Notes: generated by a model from the letters alone, not told the origin. Counted from the stretch's first letter, positions 12,897 through 24,092 are shown. The stretch is 64,000 bases of DNA from Phoronis australis (GCA_002633005.1 NMRA01000011.1:1028855-1092854); one strand, 5' to 3'. Translations and numbers: made by a program.

Positions 12897-13106
12897 TTAG
12901 GGGTCTAAAGTTTTTGTCACTTTCTTAAGTACGTCCTCGTTTTGTTTGCGTGTTCTTGCATGGACTTCGTCATGGAATGTTGATGCAATTAACTGACCTT
13001 CGCATAGTTTGTGCCACAGGTCATTTTTGAATTTACCACTGGTCACTAACTCAACCTCATCCACATCAGCCATAGTGATAAGACTGAAGGGAGACTTTAT
13101 CTCCAA
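12897..13106 (-). pseudogene. YqaJ-like unit 3 (start of repeat, fused after nuclease motif)
   Basis: This frame begins with MEIKSPFS, which carries the E-x-K signature of the YqaJ nuclease core. It then runs straight into another copy of the YqaJ entry segment (VELVTSGKFKNDLWHKL). So the end of one nuclease unit is followed directly by the start of the next, and this unit stops soon after the segment ending in THKxNED-like residues. It is the most truncated of three related units in 12.9-14.1 kb. Confidence 0.55.
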
Positions 13107-13564
13107 AAGACCACACCGGTGACAGTTAAAGAAACCACCCAGTCAACTGAGTGCCTAATGTAGGGCTTGTCCTTGCATATGGTAAGCCCCTTTTCTAAGA
13201 TCTCCATGCGGCTGCATTTCATTCGATTTGCCCTGAAGTAGAGTTCTCTCGCAACTTTCTTTTTGTTCCTCCAGTTCAAACAAAACTTGGTGAATTTATC
13301 GGGGGGGAGGGGCGTTCTTAAGTTTGTCACTTTCTTTAGTATGTCCTTCATCTGTTTGTGTGTTCTTACACGGACTTCATCATGGAATGTTGATGCAGTT
13401 AACTGACCTTTGAGCAGTTTGTGCCTCAGGTCATTGCTGTATTGACCACTGGTCACTAACTTGACCTCTTCCACATCAGCACTAGTGATCAGTGATGTTC
13501 TTTTATCTTCGATTTTGACCACAAGATGAACCACAGCATCTGGGTTAAACTTTTCCATTTCCAT
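13097..13564 (-). pseudogene. YqaJ-type (PD-(D/E)XK) recombinase nuclease unit 2
   Basis: This is the most complete of three tandem units. YqaJ proteins are lambda-exonuclease-fold nucleases found in phages, large DNA viruses and animal mobile elements. Visible in order: the entry segment VELVTSGQYSNDLRHKL with the TASTFHDEV helix (family form TRGQ-x-N-x2-W, then R-x-TASxF), a charged helix region, then MEILEKGLTICKDKPYIRHS with the aspartate of SVDW in the place of the family SPDG motif. The frame stops just before the E-x-K motif, which is found one frame over in the neighbouring segment (12897-13106), so a frameshift splits the active site. It is probably inactive as it stands. Confidence 0.6.
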
Positions 13565-13763
13565 AAGGGACCTAGTCCTGGTGAAAATTCCGGCAAGGCG
13601 TAGGCTACATCAAAAGTTGGATCAGGGCAGTGAACAGTGAGCAATTATAAAATGAGGAACGATATCCCGCATCTTCATCCATCTCTGTTTATTTGCCCTG
13701 AATTAGAGGTCTCTTGCAACACTTTCTTGTTTGTTCCCCCAATCCAAACAAAGCCTTGTGAAC

Positions 13764-14093
13764 TTAAGGGAAGTCTTCAGTTTTTGTCGCTTTCTTAACT
13801 ACCTCTTCATTCTGTTTCAGTTTGTGTGTTCTTTCACGAACTACATCATGGAATGTTGATGCAATTACATGACGTTTGTACAGTTTGTGCCTCGGGTCAT
13901 TGCTGGATTGACCGCTGGTCACTAACTCTACTTCTTTCACATCATCACTAGTGATCGGTAATGTTATTTTATCTTCATGTATCATGGTTTTGACCACAAG
14001 ATGAGCCACAGAATCTAGGTTAAACTTTCCAGAACTACTTGGGACCTGCCCTTTGACCCTGATTTTCATATGGAGGATACATGTGTTTGGCAT
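13764..14093 (-). pseudogene. YqaJ-like unit 1 (entry segment only)
   Basis: 109 codons whose C-terminal half repeats the YqaJ entry segment (VKEVELVTSGQSSNDPRHKL, then a TFHDVVRERTHK helix). The N-terminal part is also present in unit 2 (a DSVAHLVVK-like strand and a basic/acidic linker). The catalytic D and E-x-K parts are absent. Unit spacing within the array is about 450 bp. The array gave rise to partial copies rather than complete genes. Confidence 0.55.
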
Positions 14094-15235
14094 TCAACTT
14101 CTGTTTCTTCATTTTCGGCTTACTTTTGTCAGCATGCGGAACATCTGCTGTTTCCAAATTTGATGAACTACACTCGGACAGTTTTTTTTACACAAGTTTG
14201 TTTCTCTGAGTTTTTCTCAGGAACCTTCAATATTTTCTTGTTTAGGGTTTGCATTCCTCCAGAACTTACAGGCATCGTACTCCTTTGTGGAGGTGATCCA
14301 TTACCAACACATTCTCCATAGATCTTTTTTGTGCAAGACTTCACCATTAAGGTGTTGTAGCTTGGAATCTGAGAAGACTTACAGGTGTTGTCGGACGATG
14401 AGAATCTGAATCAATTTGGACAAGTGGGGTAAATCTATTTGCGGTTTTAGTCACATTTGCTGCAGACCTGACAACTTTCTGTTTTGCGCTTTCCAAGTAT
14501 TTAACCTGGTCTAATGTTTTGTTTTTAACATTCCCTACTCTGTAATCTGGGGAGGAGATTAAACCAGAGATTACGTTGGAAAAAAAGACTGAACCATATG
14601 CCTCGTAAATGTTTAGTGACTTACAATGTCAGAGTAAGTACTTAATGAAATCCCTCTCTGTTGCTTCTCTGCTCTAGAAAAGAGCATCAACGAAACTCCT
14701 TTGTCCACTTGGGACAATCTCTTCACATCGGAATTAGATGTGGACACATTTCCTTCTACAGCAGAGGCAAATGTGGGGTACAGGTACGGATGACCTTTAC
14801 AGTCCTCTATGCATAACATGAATCTCCCATTCGACAAATGGCAAAGAATGCCCAGGAACCATTTGCACTGCACCACTCAACACATACTGGTGGCCATTAC
14901 TAATTACATGCTTTGTCACCTTTGGGTTGAAGACGTTCACATTCTGTTGGTTGAAATCCAACCCAAGTTCACGTATCAAAAAGTCAGCCATGTCAAAAGG
15001 CACAGTGACTCACAGTCAGAGTGGTTGAACAGTTGGAGCATTTCTGCAACACACTCTTTTCTTTAAATCTATTCATTATCTTCTCCAGAACCCTAACAAT
15101 GCTGCCATCAACTTTCTCTCCTAATGGCTGCTTAAAATAGTGATAGCTTGGCAGACTAAAAGATCTAGCAGGAGAACTTCCACAATAGGAACAAGAGAAG
15201 TTGACATTCAGATTTGTCTTAAGGATACTTGATGA
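14030..15235 (-). pseudogene. USP-like cysteine protease region, tandem copy 1 (degraded)
   Basis: This stretch aligns along its whole length with 15384-16614, about 1.37 kb away, and is the more damaged copy. On the minus strand it retains NVNVFNPKVTKHV, the strand before the catalytic histidine, then GAVQMVPGH. It also keeps the later KGHPYLYPTFASAVEGN segment at 14613-14876. Many stops break it. The shared PGH frame change (see copy 2) is present here too, so that lesion predates the duplication. Confidence 0.6.
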
Positions 15236-15383
15236 GTGACCTAGTACTGGTGGAAATGCAAGCCAACACCTGATTTGTTAATTGAAGCGGAAGTTTTAAT
15301 TACCTCATTCCCTGCCAACACAATAGAGAACCAGGTGGTTGGGATGCCTCAATTAAGAAGGAATCGGAAAATTCTCCAACTGA

Positions 15384-16735
15384 ATAGAACTACTTGTGAC
15401 CTGCCCTTTGACCTGAATTTTTATATGGAGGATATATGTCTTTGGCAGTTTCTTCTTTTTCAGATGGCCTTCAACTTTGGTTTCTTCATTTTCGGCTTAC
15501 TTTTGGCTGCATGCAGAACATCTGCTGTTTCCAAATTTGATGGACTACACTTGAAGAGATTTTTTACACAAGTTTGTTTCTTTGAGTTTTTCTCAGGAAC
15601 CTTCAATATTTTCTTGTTTAGGGTTTGCATTCCTCCAGAACTTACAGGCATCGTACTCCTTTGTGAAGGTCATCCATTACCAACACATTCTCCATAGGTC
15701 TTTTTTGTGCAAGACTTCACCGTTAAGGTGTTGTATCGTGGAATCTGAGACGACTTACAGGTGTTGTTACAATGACAATGAGAATCTGAATCAATTTGGA
15801 CAAGTGGGGTAAATCTATTTGCGGTTTTAGTCACATATGCACCAGAGCCGACAACTTTTTGTTTTGCGCTTTCCAAGTATTTCCCTGGTCTAATGTTCTG
15901 TTTTTAACATTCCCCATTCTGTAATCTGGGGAGGAGATTAAACCAGAGGTCCCTTTGGATTTTTCTTCTTTGGCTGGAAAAGACTGAACCATATGCCTGG
16001 TAAATGTTTTGTGACTTACAATGTTATAGTAAGTACTTAATGAAATACCTCTCTGTTGCTTCTCTGCTCTAGAAAAGAGCAGCCACGAAACTCCTTTGTC
16101 TACTTGGGACAATCTCTTCTCTTTGGAATTGGATGTGGACACATTTCCTTCTACAGCAGAGGCAAATGTGGGGTACAGGTATGCATGACCTTTACAGTCA
16201 TCTATGACTGCATAACATGAATTTCCCATTCGACAAATGGCAAAGAATGCCCAGGAACCATTTGCACTGCACCACTCAACACATACTGATGGCCATTAAT
16301 AATTACATGCTCTGTGACCTTTGGGTTGAGGACATTCACATTGTGTTGGTTGAAATCCAATCCAACCTCACATATCAAAAAGTCAGTCATGTCAAAAGGC
16401 GTGGTTGAACAATTGGGGCATTTCTGCAACACATTCTTTTCTTTAAATCTATTCATTATTTTCTCCAGAACCCCAACAACACTGCCATCAACTTCCTCCT
16501 CTAATGACAGCTCAAAATAGTGATATCTTGACCGACTAAAAGATCTAGCAGTAGAGCTTCCACAATAGGAACAAGAGAAGTTGAAATTCAGATTTGTCTT
16601 AAACATACTTGAGGAGTGCACCAAATGCTGAAATGCACTCAAAAGTTCCGCGTCATCCCTACCTTTAGGGGAGAAGACGGCAGGACACAGACTAATGACA
16701 CAGTCCCAGATATCTTCTCTGGTCTTGCTGTTCAA
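15384..16735 (-). pseudogene. USP-like (ubiquitin C-terminal hydrolase fold) region, tandem copy 2
   Basis: Two overlapping minus-strand frames (16202-16735 and 15831-16229) look like the C-terminal part of a USP/UCH-type domain. Visible in order: a CSYCGSSTARS zinc-ribbon pair with a second CPNC pair about 50 residues later, a beta-strand region, GHQYVLSGAVQMVPGH with the likely catalytic His, then in the next frame FAICRMGNSCYAVIDDCKG, where DD fits the family Asp region. The best reading therefore changes frame right after PGH. The catalytic Cys box was not found upstream. A Lys-rich tail with SSPDYRMGNV follows. USP-like domains occur as accessory proteases in some animal mobile elements; the host role is unknown. 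Identification is from motif memory. Confidence 0.5.
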
Positions 16736-16877
16736 TCCATTACTTCTGAAGTGACAACAATGTCTTAAGGCATTTAAAAAGTCGTGTCAGTGACACTATA
16801 TATTGCATAATAGAATATTTTAAAAAATACATCCACAGCGTAGTAATGACTATGCTCTTGGCACAAAATAACATTCT

Positions 16878-17348
16878 TTAAGAAAGAAAGATAAAAAACT
16901 CAACAGAGGATTTATGTACACTGAGCATTGTCTCATAGTTCACAAAAGATGCATGCTTTAATACCTGATGATTCAGAGGGAAGTTCTTCTTCATATCTGT
17001 GACACAGGAAGTGTAAAAGTTACGTACCGCTCTGTAATATCTGGTGACATGATTTGGATCTACTTTATCATCCAACAGCCTGTTCAGAAGTTGCTTGGAC
17101 TTAAACCCTATGAACAGGTTACTGTCTGAGACTTGTTTCTCAGTATCCAAGAACTCGAGCTGTAACAACTCTTCATTGGTTCCTACCAACAGTCCAGGTT
17201 GTATGAATTTACCATGGAGTTTCCGAATGAGTGAAAACAAAGAATCCTGAACCGCATAGATCATTTGTGCATCCCTCTGAAGCAAAAGGTTTACGTGAGT
17301 AAATATATGTGAAACAGCTTGGTAAAACATCAGATATACTTCAGTCAT
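16878..17348 (-). mobile_element. hAT-related transposase fragment
   Basis: A 156-codon frame with the features of a widespread hAT-like family in fish and marine invertebrates: EVYLMFYQAVSHIF.HVNLLLQR.., then a helical core with SLIRKLHGKF, then SDSNLFIGF, then FYTSC and a PLNHQVLKHASFVN block. In that family this region lies between the catalytic core and the dimerisation domain. It has no start or catalytic segment here. It lies between the USP-like copies and the repeat module, with no evidence of a shared transcript. Confidence 0.6.
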
Positions 17349-17585
17349 AGGGTTCTCAAAATGTTTTTCTAATCTCTGAATCCTAGGGCATCATTCGTCC
17401 TCTGAAAGGAAATAGCCTTCCAGCCCTTCATACTGACACAGTATACGCTCAACAACAATTTCTAGGTTCAACCAACGAACATGGGGTGGGTTTTGGAACA
17501 ATCCCAAATATTGACCAAACCTGTTGTCTTTAAAACTCAGCGGTTTTCAGGTTATCGTTTCATTAAGCTGAAACTAGTACTTAAG

Positions 17586-18305
17586 CATGTGACACATCAA
17601 AACCTTCCTGTAGTCAAATTCTTGAATTTGACCAAAGTACTTGGCTGTGATTAACTTAACAGTAAGGAAATATCTACTACTAAGTTTTACCTTTACTGAA
17701 GTGACAAAGATGGTGTGGGCCTCGATTTCCTTAACGTACCACTTCTTTCCCAACAAACCATCCAGTTTTCGAATAGTTCCAATTTGTTGATCAAAGAGAG
17801 CAGTCATTCGAGAGGTGAGAACAAGACTGAAAACTCTTATATCTGTTTCAATGTCTGCAATTCCTAGTTGAAGCGGCAATCTATGTGAAGGTCTAGTCGG
17901 GGCTTCTTGCACCTCATGAGGGATGACTTAAGAGCGTTGTTGCTCCCTAAAACGTATTCTGTAGCCTTTGTTTGCTAAATTTGTGGCTGTAGCAAGGTAA
18001 CTACACCTGAAAACAAAAGTGCAACTTCAAAGCTACTGATTTGTCTCAGTTATCATTTAATCATGACTACAGTATGATATCAGACAATTGTTGAATAACG
18101 TATATATGTTGCTGTTCATACCTGGCCAATAAATGACTTTTATCGATCCTTCAAATCACATATAAGGTTTTTACTTCTGTACATGGCAGGAACTACTATA
18201 GTGTCCATACTCTCCACAAAACATACACCTCAAAAATTGCGAGCGACACGCTTCTTGGTTGTGTCCAGCGGTGTTACATAATCTACACTTGTGATTTCTT
18301 ATACA
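17586..18305 (-). repeat. Direct-repeat module A, copy 1
   Basis: A segment of about 720 bp that recurs at 19447-20153 with roughly 95% identity by eye. It encodes on the minus strand an unrecognised 112-residue frame (17574-17912), with an LPLQLGIADIETDI start and a VKVKLSSRYFLTVKLI strand, plus the first half of a zinc-knuckle pair. The unrecognised frame is not assigned a function. Confidence 0.75.
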
Positions 18306-18362
18306 TGTAACATTCACTATGAAACTCTTCAAAACGTCTCGTACATTTATGTCGCTACCCAA
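18171..18362 (-). CDS. Double CCHC zinc-knuckle protein segment
   Basis: The frame carries two adjacent knuckles of the form C-x2-C-x4-H-x4-C: CRLCNTAGHNQEAC and CMFCGEYGHYSSSC. Such pairs bind single-stranded nucleic acid and are typical of gag or LINE ORF1 proteins. It follows the SGNH-hydrolase segment (18534-19083) on the minus strand, so the two probably belonged to one element ORF. Module copy 2 (near 20035-20150) encodes the same pair, but the second knuckle has lost a cysteine (CMFF in place of CMFC). Confidence 0.6.
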   Translation of the reverse strand: MGSDINVRDVLKSFIVNVTCIRNHKCRLCNTAGHNQEACRSQFLRCMFCGEYGHYSSSCHVQK

Positions 18363-18533
18363 TCAATCTTATCCTCTACTTCTGTAACCCCCAGATCAAA
18401 TGGTCCACCCAATCGTCGGAGGCTATTTGCTAGAATTTCCTTACAGAAAGCACATTTCAAATGAATACCTTTGTGTGTTTTTTGCTGCAATACTTTCTCA
18501 AGCTCTGTTTCCTTTTGCATCATTAACGTCGTA

Positions 18534-19083
18534 TCAAAGGCATGAAAACCTTTTAGCAGGAATCTCTTTCATGCAAATCTTATTAAATCGTTTAGTAAAA
18601 TCTGGATTCGTATCATTTCTGAAGCCTGGCAAAATAATTGCAACTTTACGCTTTGAAGATCTGCTGTACTTCCTTGCCAATTCAATCAAATTTCCACAGA
18701 TCACCGTAAAAACTTCATCTTGCATTTCAGAATCATCTTTTTCCAATCTTGGGGCAACATTTGCCAAGTCATTTCCACCAAAGTGAAGAATGACATTTTT
18801 TTACTCTATTGTTCACATTAAGTCTATACATCTCACATTCTTCAGTAGCACTTCCACCATGTATAATTCTCTTGATTTTATTATTCTTGTCTGCCCACTG
18901 AGACATCTCTTTGTCATATATCAATGCTTTAAAATTGCTGTCCCCAACCAAGGCAACAGTTCCCATAGATTCAAATGTCTTTCCATTCATCAGAATTCTT
19001 CCGCGTTTTTTCCTCATAGGTTCATTCACATACTCATGACTTATGCTTCTCTTGGTTATCCCTCTACTTCTTTTCATACACAA
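18534..19083 (-). CDS. SGNH-hydrolase-like (esterase) segment of a probable element ORF1
   Basis: Two minus-strand frames separated by one frame change. The first (18769-19083) has a basic start (KRSRGITKRS, then MRKKRGRIL) and then VALVGDSNFKALI, a GDS-type block I of SGNH hydrolases. The second (18534-18767) gives NLIELARKYSRSSKRKVAIILPG followed by NDTNPDFTKRFN, consistent with later blocks. Esterase domains of this fold occur in ORF1 of CR1/L2-type LINEs, and an upstream coiled-coil-like stretch at 19261-19458 fits that. It lies between the two copies of module A. The catalytic His-Asp block was not located. Class of element is inferred. Confidence 0.5.
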
Positions 19084-19446
19084 ACTCTTTACAATACTCT
19101 TTGCTTCCTCTTTTACAACGGCTTTATTCCACGAAGACTTTTCACTTGATTTTACCTCATCTGCGTAACTCGTAGATGGTTTTTCTTGTACTTCATGCCG
19201 TCTTTGCTTTCTCGGCTCTTCACGTAATTCATTATTTTTTTCTGAAGAATAGTAATTTTCTTAGACATCTCTACAGATTAAATGCTCAATCTTCATAGTA
19301 TTTTTTTCCATCTTTTCTTCAAATCTTTTAATTGCTGATAAAATTTCATTTACATTTTCAGTAGCAGTATTCATTTCTACATCACACTGTTGCTCCATTC
19401 GACAACAGTAAATTGATACCAATAACAAAATCGAGTGCTGAAGACT

Positions 19447-20153
19447 AATGTAGCACACATCAAAACCTTCTTGTAGTCAAATTCTTGAATTTGACCAAAA
19501 TACTTGGCTGTGATTAACTTAACAGTAAGGAAATATCTACTACTAAGTTTTACCTTTACTGAAGTGACAAAGTTGGTGTGGTGCTCGATTTCCACTTCTT
19601 TCCCAACAAACCATCCAGTTTTGATTAGTTCCAATTTGTTGATCAAAGAGAGCAGCCATTCGAGAGGTGAGAACAAGACTGAAAACACTTATATCCGTTT
19701 CAATGTCTGCAATTCCTAGTTGAAGCGGCAATCAATGTGAAGGTCTAGTTAGGGCTTCTTGCACCTCATGGGTGATGACATAAGAGAGCTGTTGCTCCCT
19801 AAAACGTATTCTGTAGCCTTTGTTTGCTAAATTTGTTGCTGTAGCAAGGTAACTACACCTGAAAACAAAAGTGCTATTTGAAAGCTACTAATTTGTCTCA
19901 GTGATCATCTAATCATGACTATAATATGATGTCAGACAGTTGTTGACTAACATATCTATGTTGCTGTTCATACCTGGCCAATAAATGACTTTTATCGATC
20001 CTTCAAATCACATATAAGTTTTTACTTCCGTACATGGCAGGAACTACTATAGTGTCCATACTCTCCAAAAAACATACACCTCAAAAATTGCGAACGACAC
20101 GCTTCTTCTTTGTGTCCAGCAGTGCTACATAATCTACACTTGTGATTCTTATA
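19447..20153 (-). repeat. Direct-repeat module A, copy 2
   Basis: Near-copy of 17586-18305, about 1.85 kb away and in the same orientation. Differences include the lost knuckle cysteine and several frame-breaking changes. Its downstream 145-bp end is repeated once more at 20154-20300. Confidence 0.75.
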
Positions 20154-20300
20154 CCTGAAAACAAAAGTGCTATTTGAAAGCTACTAAATTGTCTCAGTGA
20201 TCATTTAATCGTGACTATAATATGATGTCAGACAGTTGTTGACTAACGTATCTATGTTGCTGTTCATACCAGGCCAATACATGACTTCACAAGCTCCCTG
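20154..20300 (-). repeat. Extra partial copy of the end of module A
   Basis: About 145 bp starting ACCTGAAAACAAAAGTGC, near-identical to 19856-19998 and also related to 18004-18140. It makes the local arrangement module-spacer-module-partial. Confidence 0.8.
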
Positions 20301-20841
20301 CTTTCTTTTATCGATCCCAAGATGTGTCTTATTACGTATCTAATTTCAGCATGTCCTTGTGCAGATTGGGAAGTATCACTACTCAAATTCCTTTATTGAT
20401 AATACCCTCTTGCACTGGAAGCTGATCTCTGGAATCCCAGAAAGGTCTGGTTTCTAACGATGACTGTGATGTTGTGTTGAACCTTCCATTTAATATGACT
20501 TACAGGACTGATAGCTCGTGCTTCATTGCACTCTTCAGCTCACTTTATTTCTATGGAAACTCTGACACCATATGGTTCATGTCTTCATTGCTGCTGTCGT
20601 CTACGCCTTGAATATAACCACTTGATAAGGAATCTGAAACAGGCTTCTTGGACCCGTCACGGTATCTGACATCAGGGCACAGTGATAGCTAAGGACACTT
20701 CCACGTATGGCAAGTGTTCCAATATTTGGGCTGATGAATGAATCACTGCAATTCAGCACCCTTTAATACCATAGCTGTAGTCCCCACGGTATTCTGGGCT
20801 CATTTTCCCCGCACTCTTTTAGTTCTTGTTTCATAGTGGGT

Positions 20842-21147
20842 TTATTCCACCCCTCTTGTAGACTGGCCATAGAGAGCATTTGTGAACACCAAGTCCATCA
20901 CTGGTTCCTCGTACAGTCTCTCTTTCCTTGATGGAGCATTCCATTTTTGGGCATAGTCGCTACACTCGGTACCTCTGTTTTTAAAGACTCCCTCTTGGAC
21001 AGCAGCATGATTGATTAGGTACAACTCAGCAAGCACATGATTACACAAATCGGAATAAACTGCATTGCAGGTACAATGTGCTTTTGCATCATTACCAGTC
21101 TTGTCAATATTGACATGAATAGTCCACAGAAGGTCATTTTTCTCCAT
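20842..21147 (-). CDS. SWIM-type zinc-finger segment
   Basis: 101 codons with a SWIM pattern (C-x-C then C-x-H): AHCTCNAVYSDLCNHVLAELYLIN, followed by a C-S-D-x3-KWNAPS motif and a PVMDLVF segment. SWIM fingers of this kind precede YqaJ nuclease domains in a family of uncharacterised marine-invertebrate proteins, and YqaJ units lie on the same strand 7 kb further on. Whether they were one gene is uncertain, because other element pieces lie between them. No start or splice sites were resolved. Confidence 0.55.
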   Translation of the reverse strand: MEKNDLLWTIHVNIDKTGNDAKAHCTCNAVYSDLCNHVLAELYLINHAAVQEGVFKNRGTECSDYAQKWNAPSRKERLYEEPVMDLVFTNALYGQSTRGVE

Positions 21148-22960
21148 GACTTAAAGCAGTAATAAATACTGCACTTGAACCTTGTCACCAGCTAACTTTC
21201 TCATCGACCCTTCGTGAACATAGCCCTCCATGAAAAATTTTTAATCCTGGCTTCTAGACGTTCTACTAAAACACACCAGTTTTTGAAAGGTGGGCTCTTA
21301 TAGGCGCAATGGTGAAACAACACGGGATCTCTGATGTTGAGTTGGAGAACTTCCCAGCTTCCTGGAAGGGTCTGAAAGTGACTTGATCTGTAACTGGTGC
21401 TTACGTGTATCACAGCCAGCCATTTTATGCCTTGCATAGGATAAGCTGGGATCAGGGTCAACTAATGCTGGAAGCTAGGACATCCTACTTGGATTGGTTC
21501 ACTCTGAACAAAATTATCTCATTTTTTATTGCAAGCAGATCATCATGACTGCATGATCCGACTCTGCGAATTGTGCTGTAAAAAGATACTGCAAACTGCT
21601 TATCTAAGCAAATAGAAAATATCAATTCATTCGGAAATATCTATTCTACAACAACTGATTTCAGAATGCAACAGCGGGCTACACATAATACAGGTAACAA
21701 ACTAAAACACATGAAGGTATGGTTAAAAACCCACCGCAGGTAAATGAGGCTAAAAATAGCTCTGTGTAATCCCCATTGCTCAATATTCAATGCCATGATT
21801 TGAAACTGAAACTAGGTAAACATTGTTTATAAGATTATTACCTCTCGATAAAATGGGCCTTTGAGTTAGCAGAATGGAAGGCAATTTTTTAGTGCCCTCT
21901 GGGTTTTTGAATATGCTGTATGTACATGTAGTACAAGTCTGAGTAAACAATCTGCCTGATGCTGATGAATACAATTTTTTTTCATTGCTCTGTGCTGTGC
22001 CTGTCAGTTGACCAGGTTGGTCACTTTTTGAATCCCAATATTTTGCCCAGGCATTTTTGTCTTTAAACCAGTTGTGAAACCGTAATCAGTGTTATGTGAA
22101 CATAAGTCATCTCTATACCTTTGATGTCTAAAAGCAGTGTTGTCTGGACAAAGTTGACTGTAATGACATATATTTTATGTTGGCTTCAGGTCATGTACGA
22201 CCCTAGAAAATTGACCAATGTCGTATCTGCTAAATGGCAGATTAGAATTTTATGTTTTTTTTAAAAGCATTAAAAGCATTAAAAGTTGAATTAAGCAAAA
22301 TGGAATAATTTAGAAAATTGTTGAAGCATTTTTGGCATTTCATCTTGAACATTTACATGGAATGAAAGTTGTTCATGTTATTAGTAAAGTTGTTCATGTT
22401 TTTAGTTCTGCTATGAATGTACTTTAAAGTTTCTTTTTTACTTAAGTTACTAAAACACTTGCTCACGTGACCTGATAAACAGCAGTTTGGTATAAAGTTC
22501 AAAGTCATATTCTACAAATTGTGCTTTCAGAAATACCTACTTTTACTGTGTTAAATTCTATAGTTATGTAGATATTTTGCTTAATACATGGAATTGTCAA
22601 TAAGTTCCTAGATAATCTTAACTCGAAGGTTTGCTGATGGCATTAACGAACATCTCTGATACCAGCAGTGGGAAAAGGCCATGTTCTCAGCATAGTCACC
22701 TAATCAGTGTCACTAATACTTACCACAAGGAAAAACTTTACATTACAGTAGATGATTATAAAGTAACTCACTGACCAGGAGTTATTGAACTAAAACTTCA
22801 GTTCAGTGTTCTTACAACTGTGGTGATCGCTTTAATGTTAACTGTTTAGTAAGCCGTTGCTCTTGGTGTTGTTCTGACTTTTTGCTGTGACTTCTGTGTC
22901 GCATTTTTTCTTTTGCCTTATGTAAGAGTGAAACGTTGCGTCTGTGTTATGTTGTTGAAG
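21148..22960. other. No supported gene
   Basis: An 86-codon minus-strand frame at 21201-21461 sits next to the SWIM segment but shows no motif. The rest is AT-rich with short duplicated phrases (AAAAGCATT twice near 22265; GTTGTTCATGTT twice near 22370). Nothing else is supported. Confidence 0.5.
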
Positions 22961-23074
22961 TATGAAGGTTTCAGTAGTTGTGCTGGTTGTAAGATTTCTG
23001 GTAATACTGTGGTCAAGTATGAAGGTTTCAGTAGTTGTGCTGGTTGTAAAATTTCTAGTAATACTGTGGTCAAG
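22961..23074. repeat. 57-bp tandem duplication, 2 units
   Basis: Units 22961-23017 and 23018-23074 begin TATGAAGGTTTCAGTAG and differ at two positions (both G to A). The near-identity implies a recent slippage or duplication event. Confidence 0.95.
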
Positions 23075-23559
23075 AATTAATGTATTGTATTAAGATTAAT
23101 AAACATTGTTGTTCTGGTGGGAATAAACATTTTCTATTGTACAGCGAGTTGTAATGCAGGTATAAACAATTTTGAAAAGCTGAACGAGGTACGATAAAAC
23201 ATTCATTTGTGAAAGTGAAAAATGTGTTAGCATCCCTGCATTTTTGAAAACTAGCCAGGTCTATCATGCAAGTTGTTTTCCTGGCGCCATACTTGAAGAG
23301 GGGTGATTTCAGAATGTGGGGACTGAAGCAGTTATGAACCGCACTTTTGTCAGAAAAAATTGATTTAGACCATTCAGTGTTATGAAATTTGTCTCAACAT
23401 GTTTTTTGTCAAATTTGATCCGAGGCTTCACAATTTGTCATGTCATGACATGTCATTTTGTGTGCCGAGCATTGTCTTGAGGAATAACAAACTGTCTTTG
23501 TTGGTAAACTCAGAAATCATTGCTAATCAGTAAGAAACAAGTTCGAGACCAATTTTATA

Positions 23560-23751
23560 GCACTGGGCGCATAATCATCAATCTTTAAAAGTCGGGGATG
23601 GGCGCTTAACAGAGAGGTGGGTGCTTAAGTGGAAATCTTCAAGAAAGCAGAGGGGCGCTTAACCGAGCAGTGGGCGCTTGAATCGTAAATCCACGTAAAG
23701 TTGGGATAGGTGGTTAGGTGAACACGGGCGTTAACCTGAAGGTTCACGGTA
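23560..23751. repeat. Diverged copy of the GGGCGGTTAA miniature element
   Basis: Shares phrases GGGCGCTTAAC, CGAGCAGTGGGCG and GGGCGTTAACCTGAAGGTTCACGGTA with the element at 24093-24253. Only the right terminus is recognisable; the left end is degraded. Confidence 0.6.
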
Positions 23752-24092
23752 AATGTACAATGCCAACCAACAACTGTTTCGGTTTTGATTGGACACCCAT
23801 GTGAATGAAGCTCAGCGTGTGAATAGTGTCCCATAGTCCATGAATGGGCTGAAAGGCTTGGTATTTGATATACTACCAGCTTGCAACAGTCATTGCTTGT
23901 CTAGGACTTGTGCTTCTCTGTACACAAAGTTATAGTGAAATATGATCAGAAACATGTAGAGAATGTGTTGCTGTAGTTTGTTTGTCAAGGACTAGTACTT
24001 TATTTACTTTGCACATTGGTAAAGATGGTAGACGTGTCCTAGCCCATTGCAGCCTATGCTGTGCAGCCATGCAGCTTTCTGCAAGCTGAAAA

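Noticed and set aside
23536-23546. B-box-like GTTCGAGACC
   Set aside because: No A box or foldable tRNA around it; chance match.
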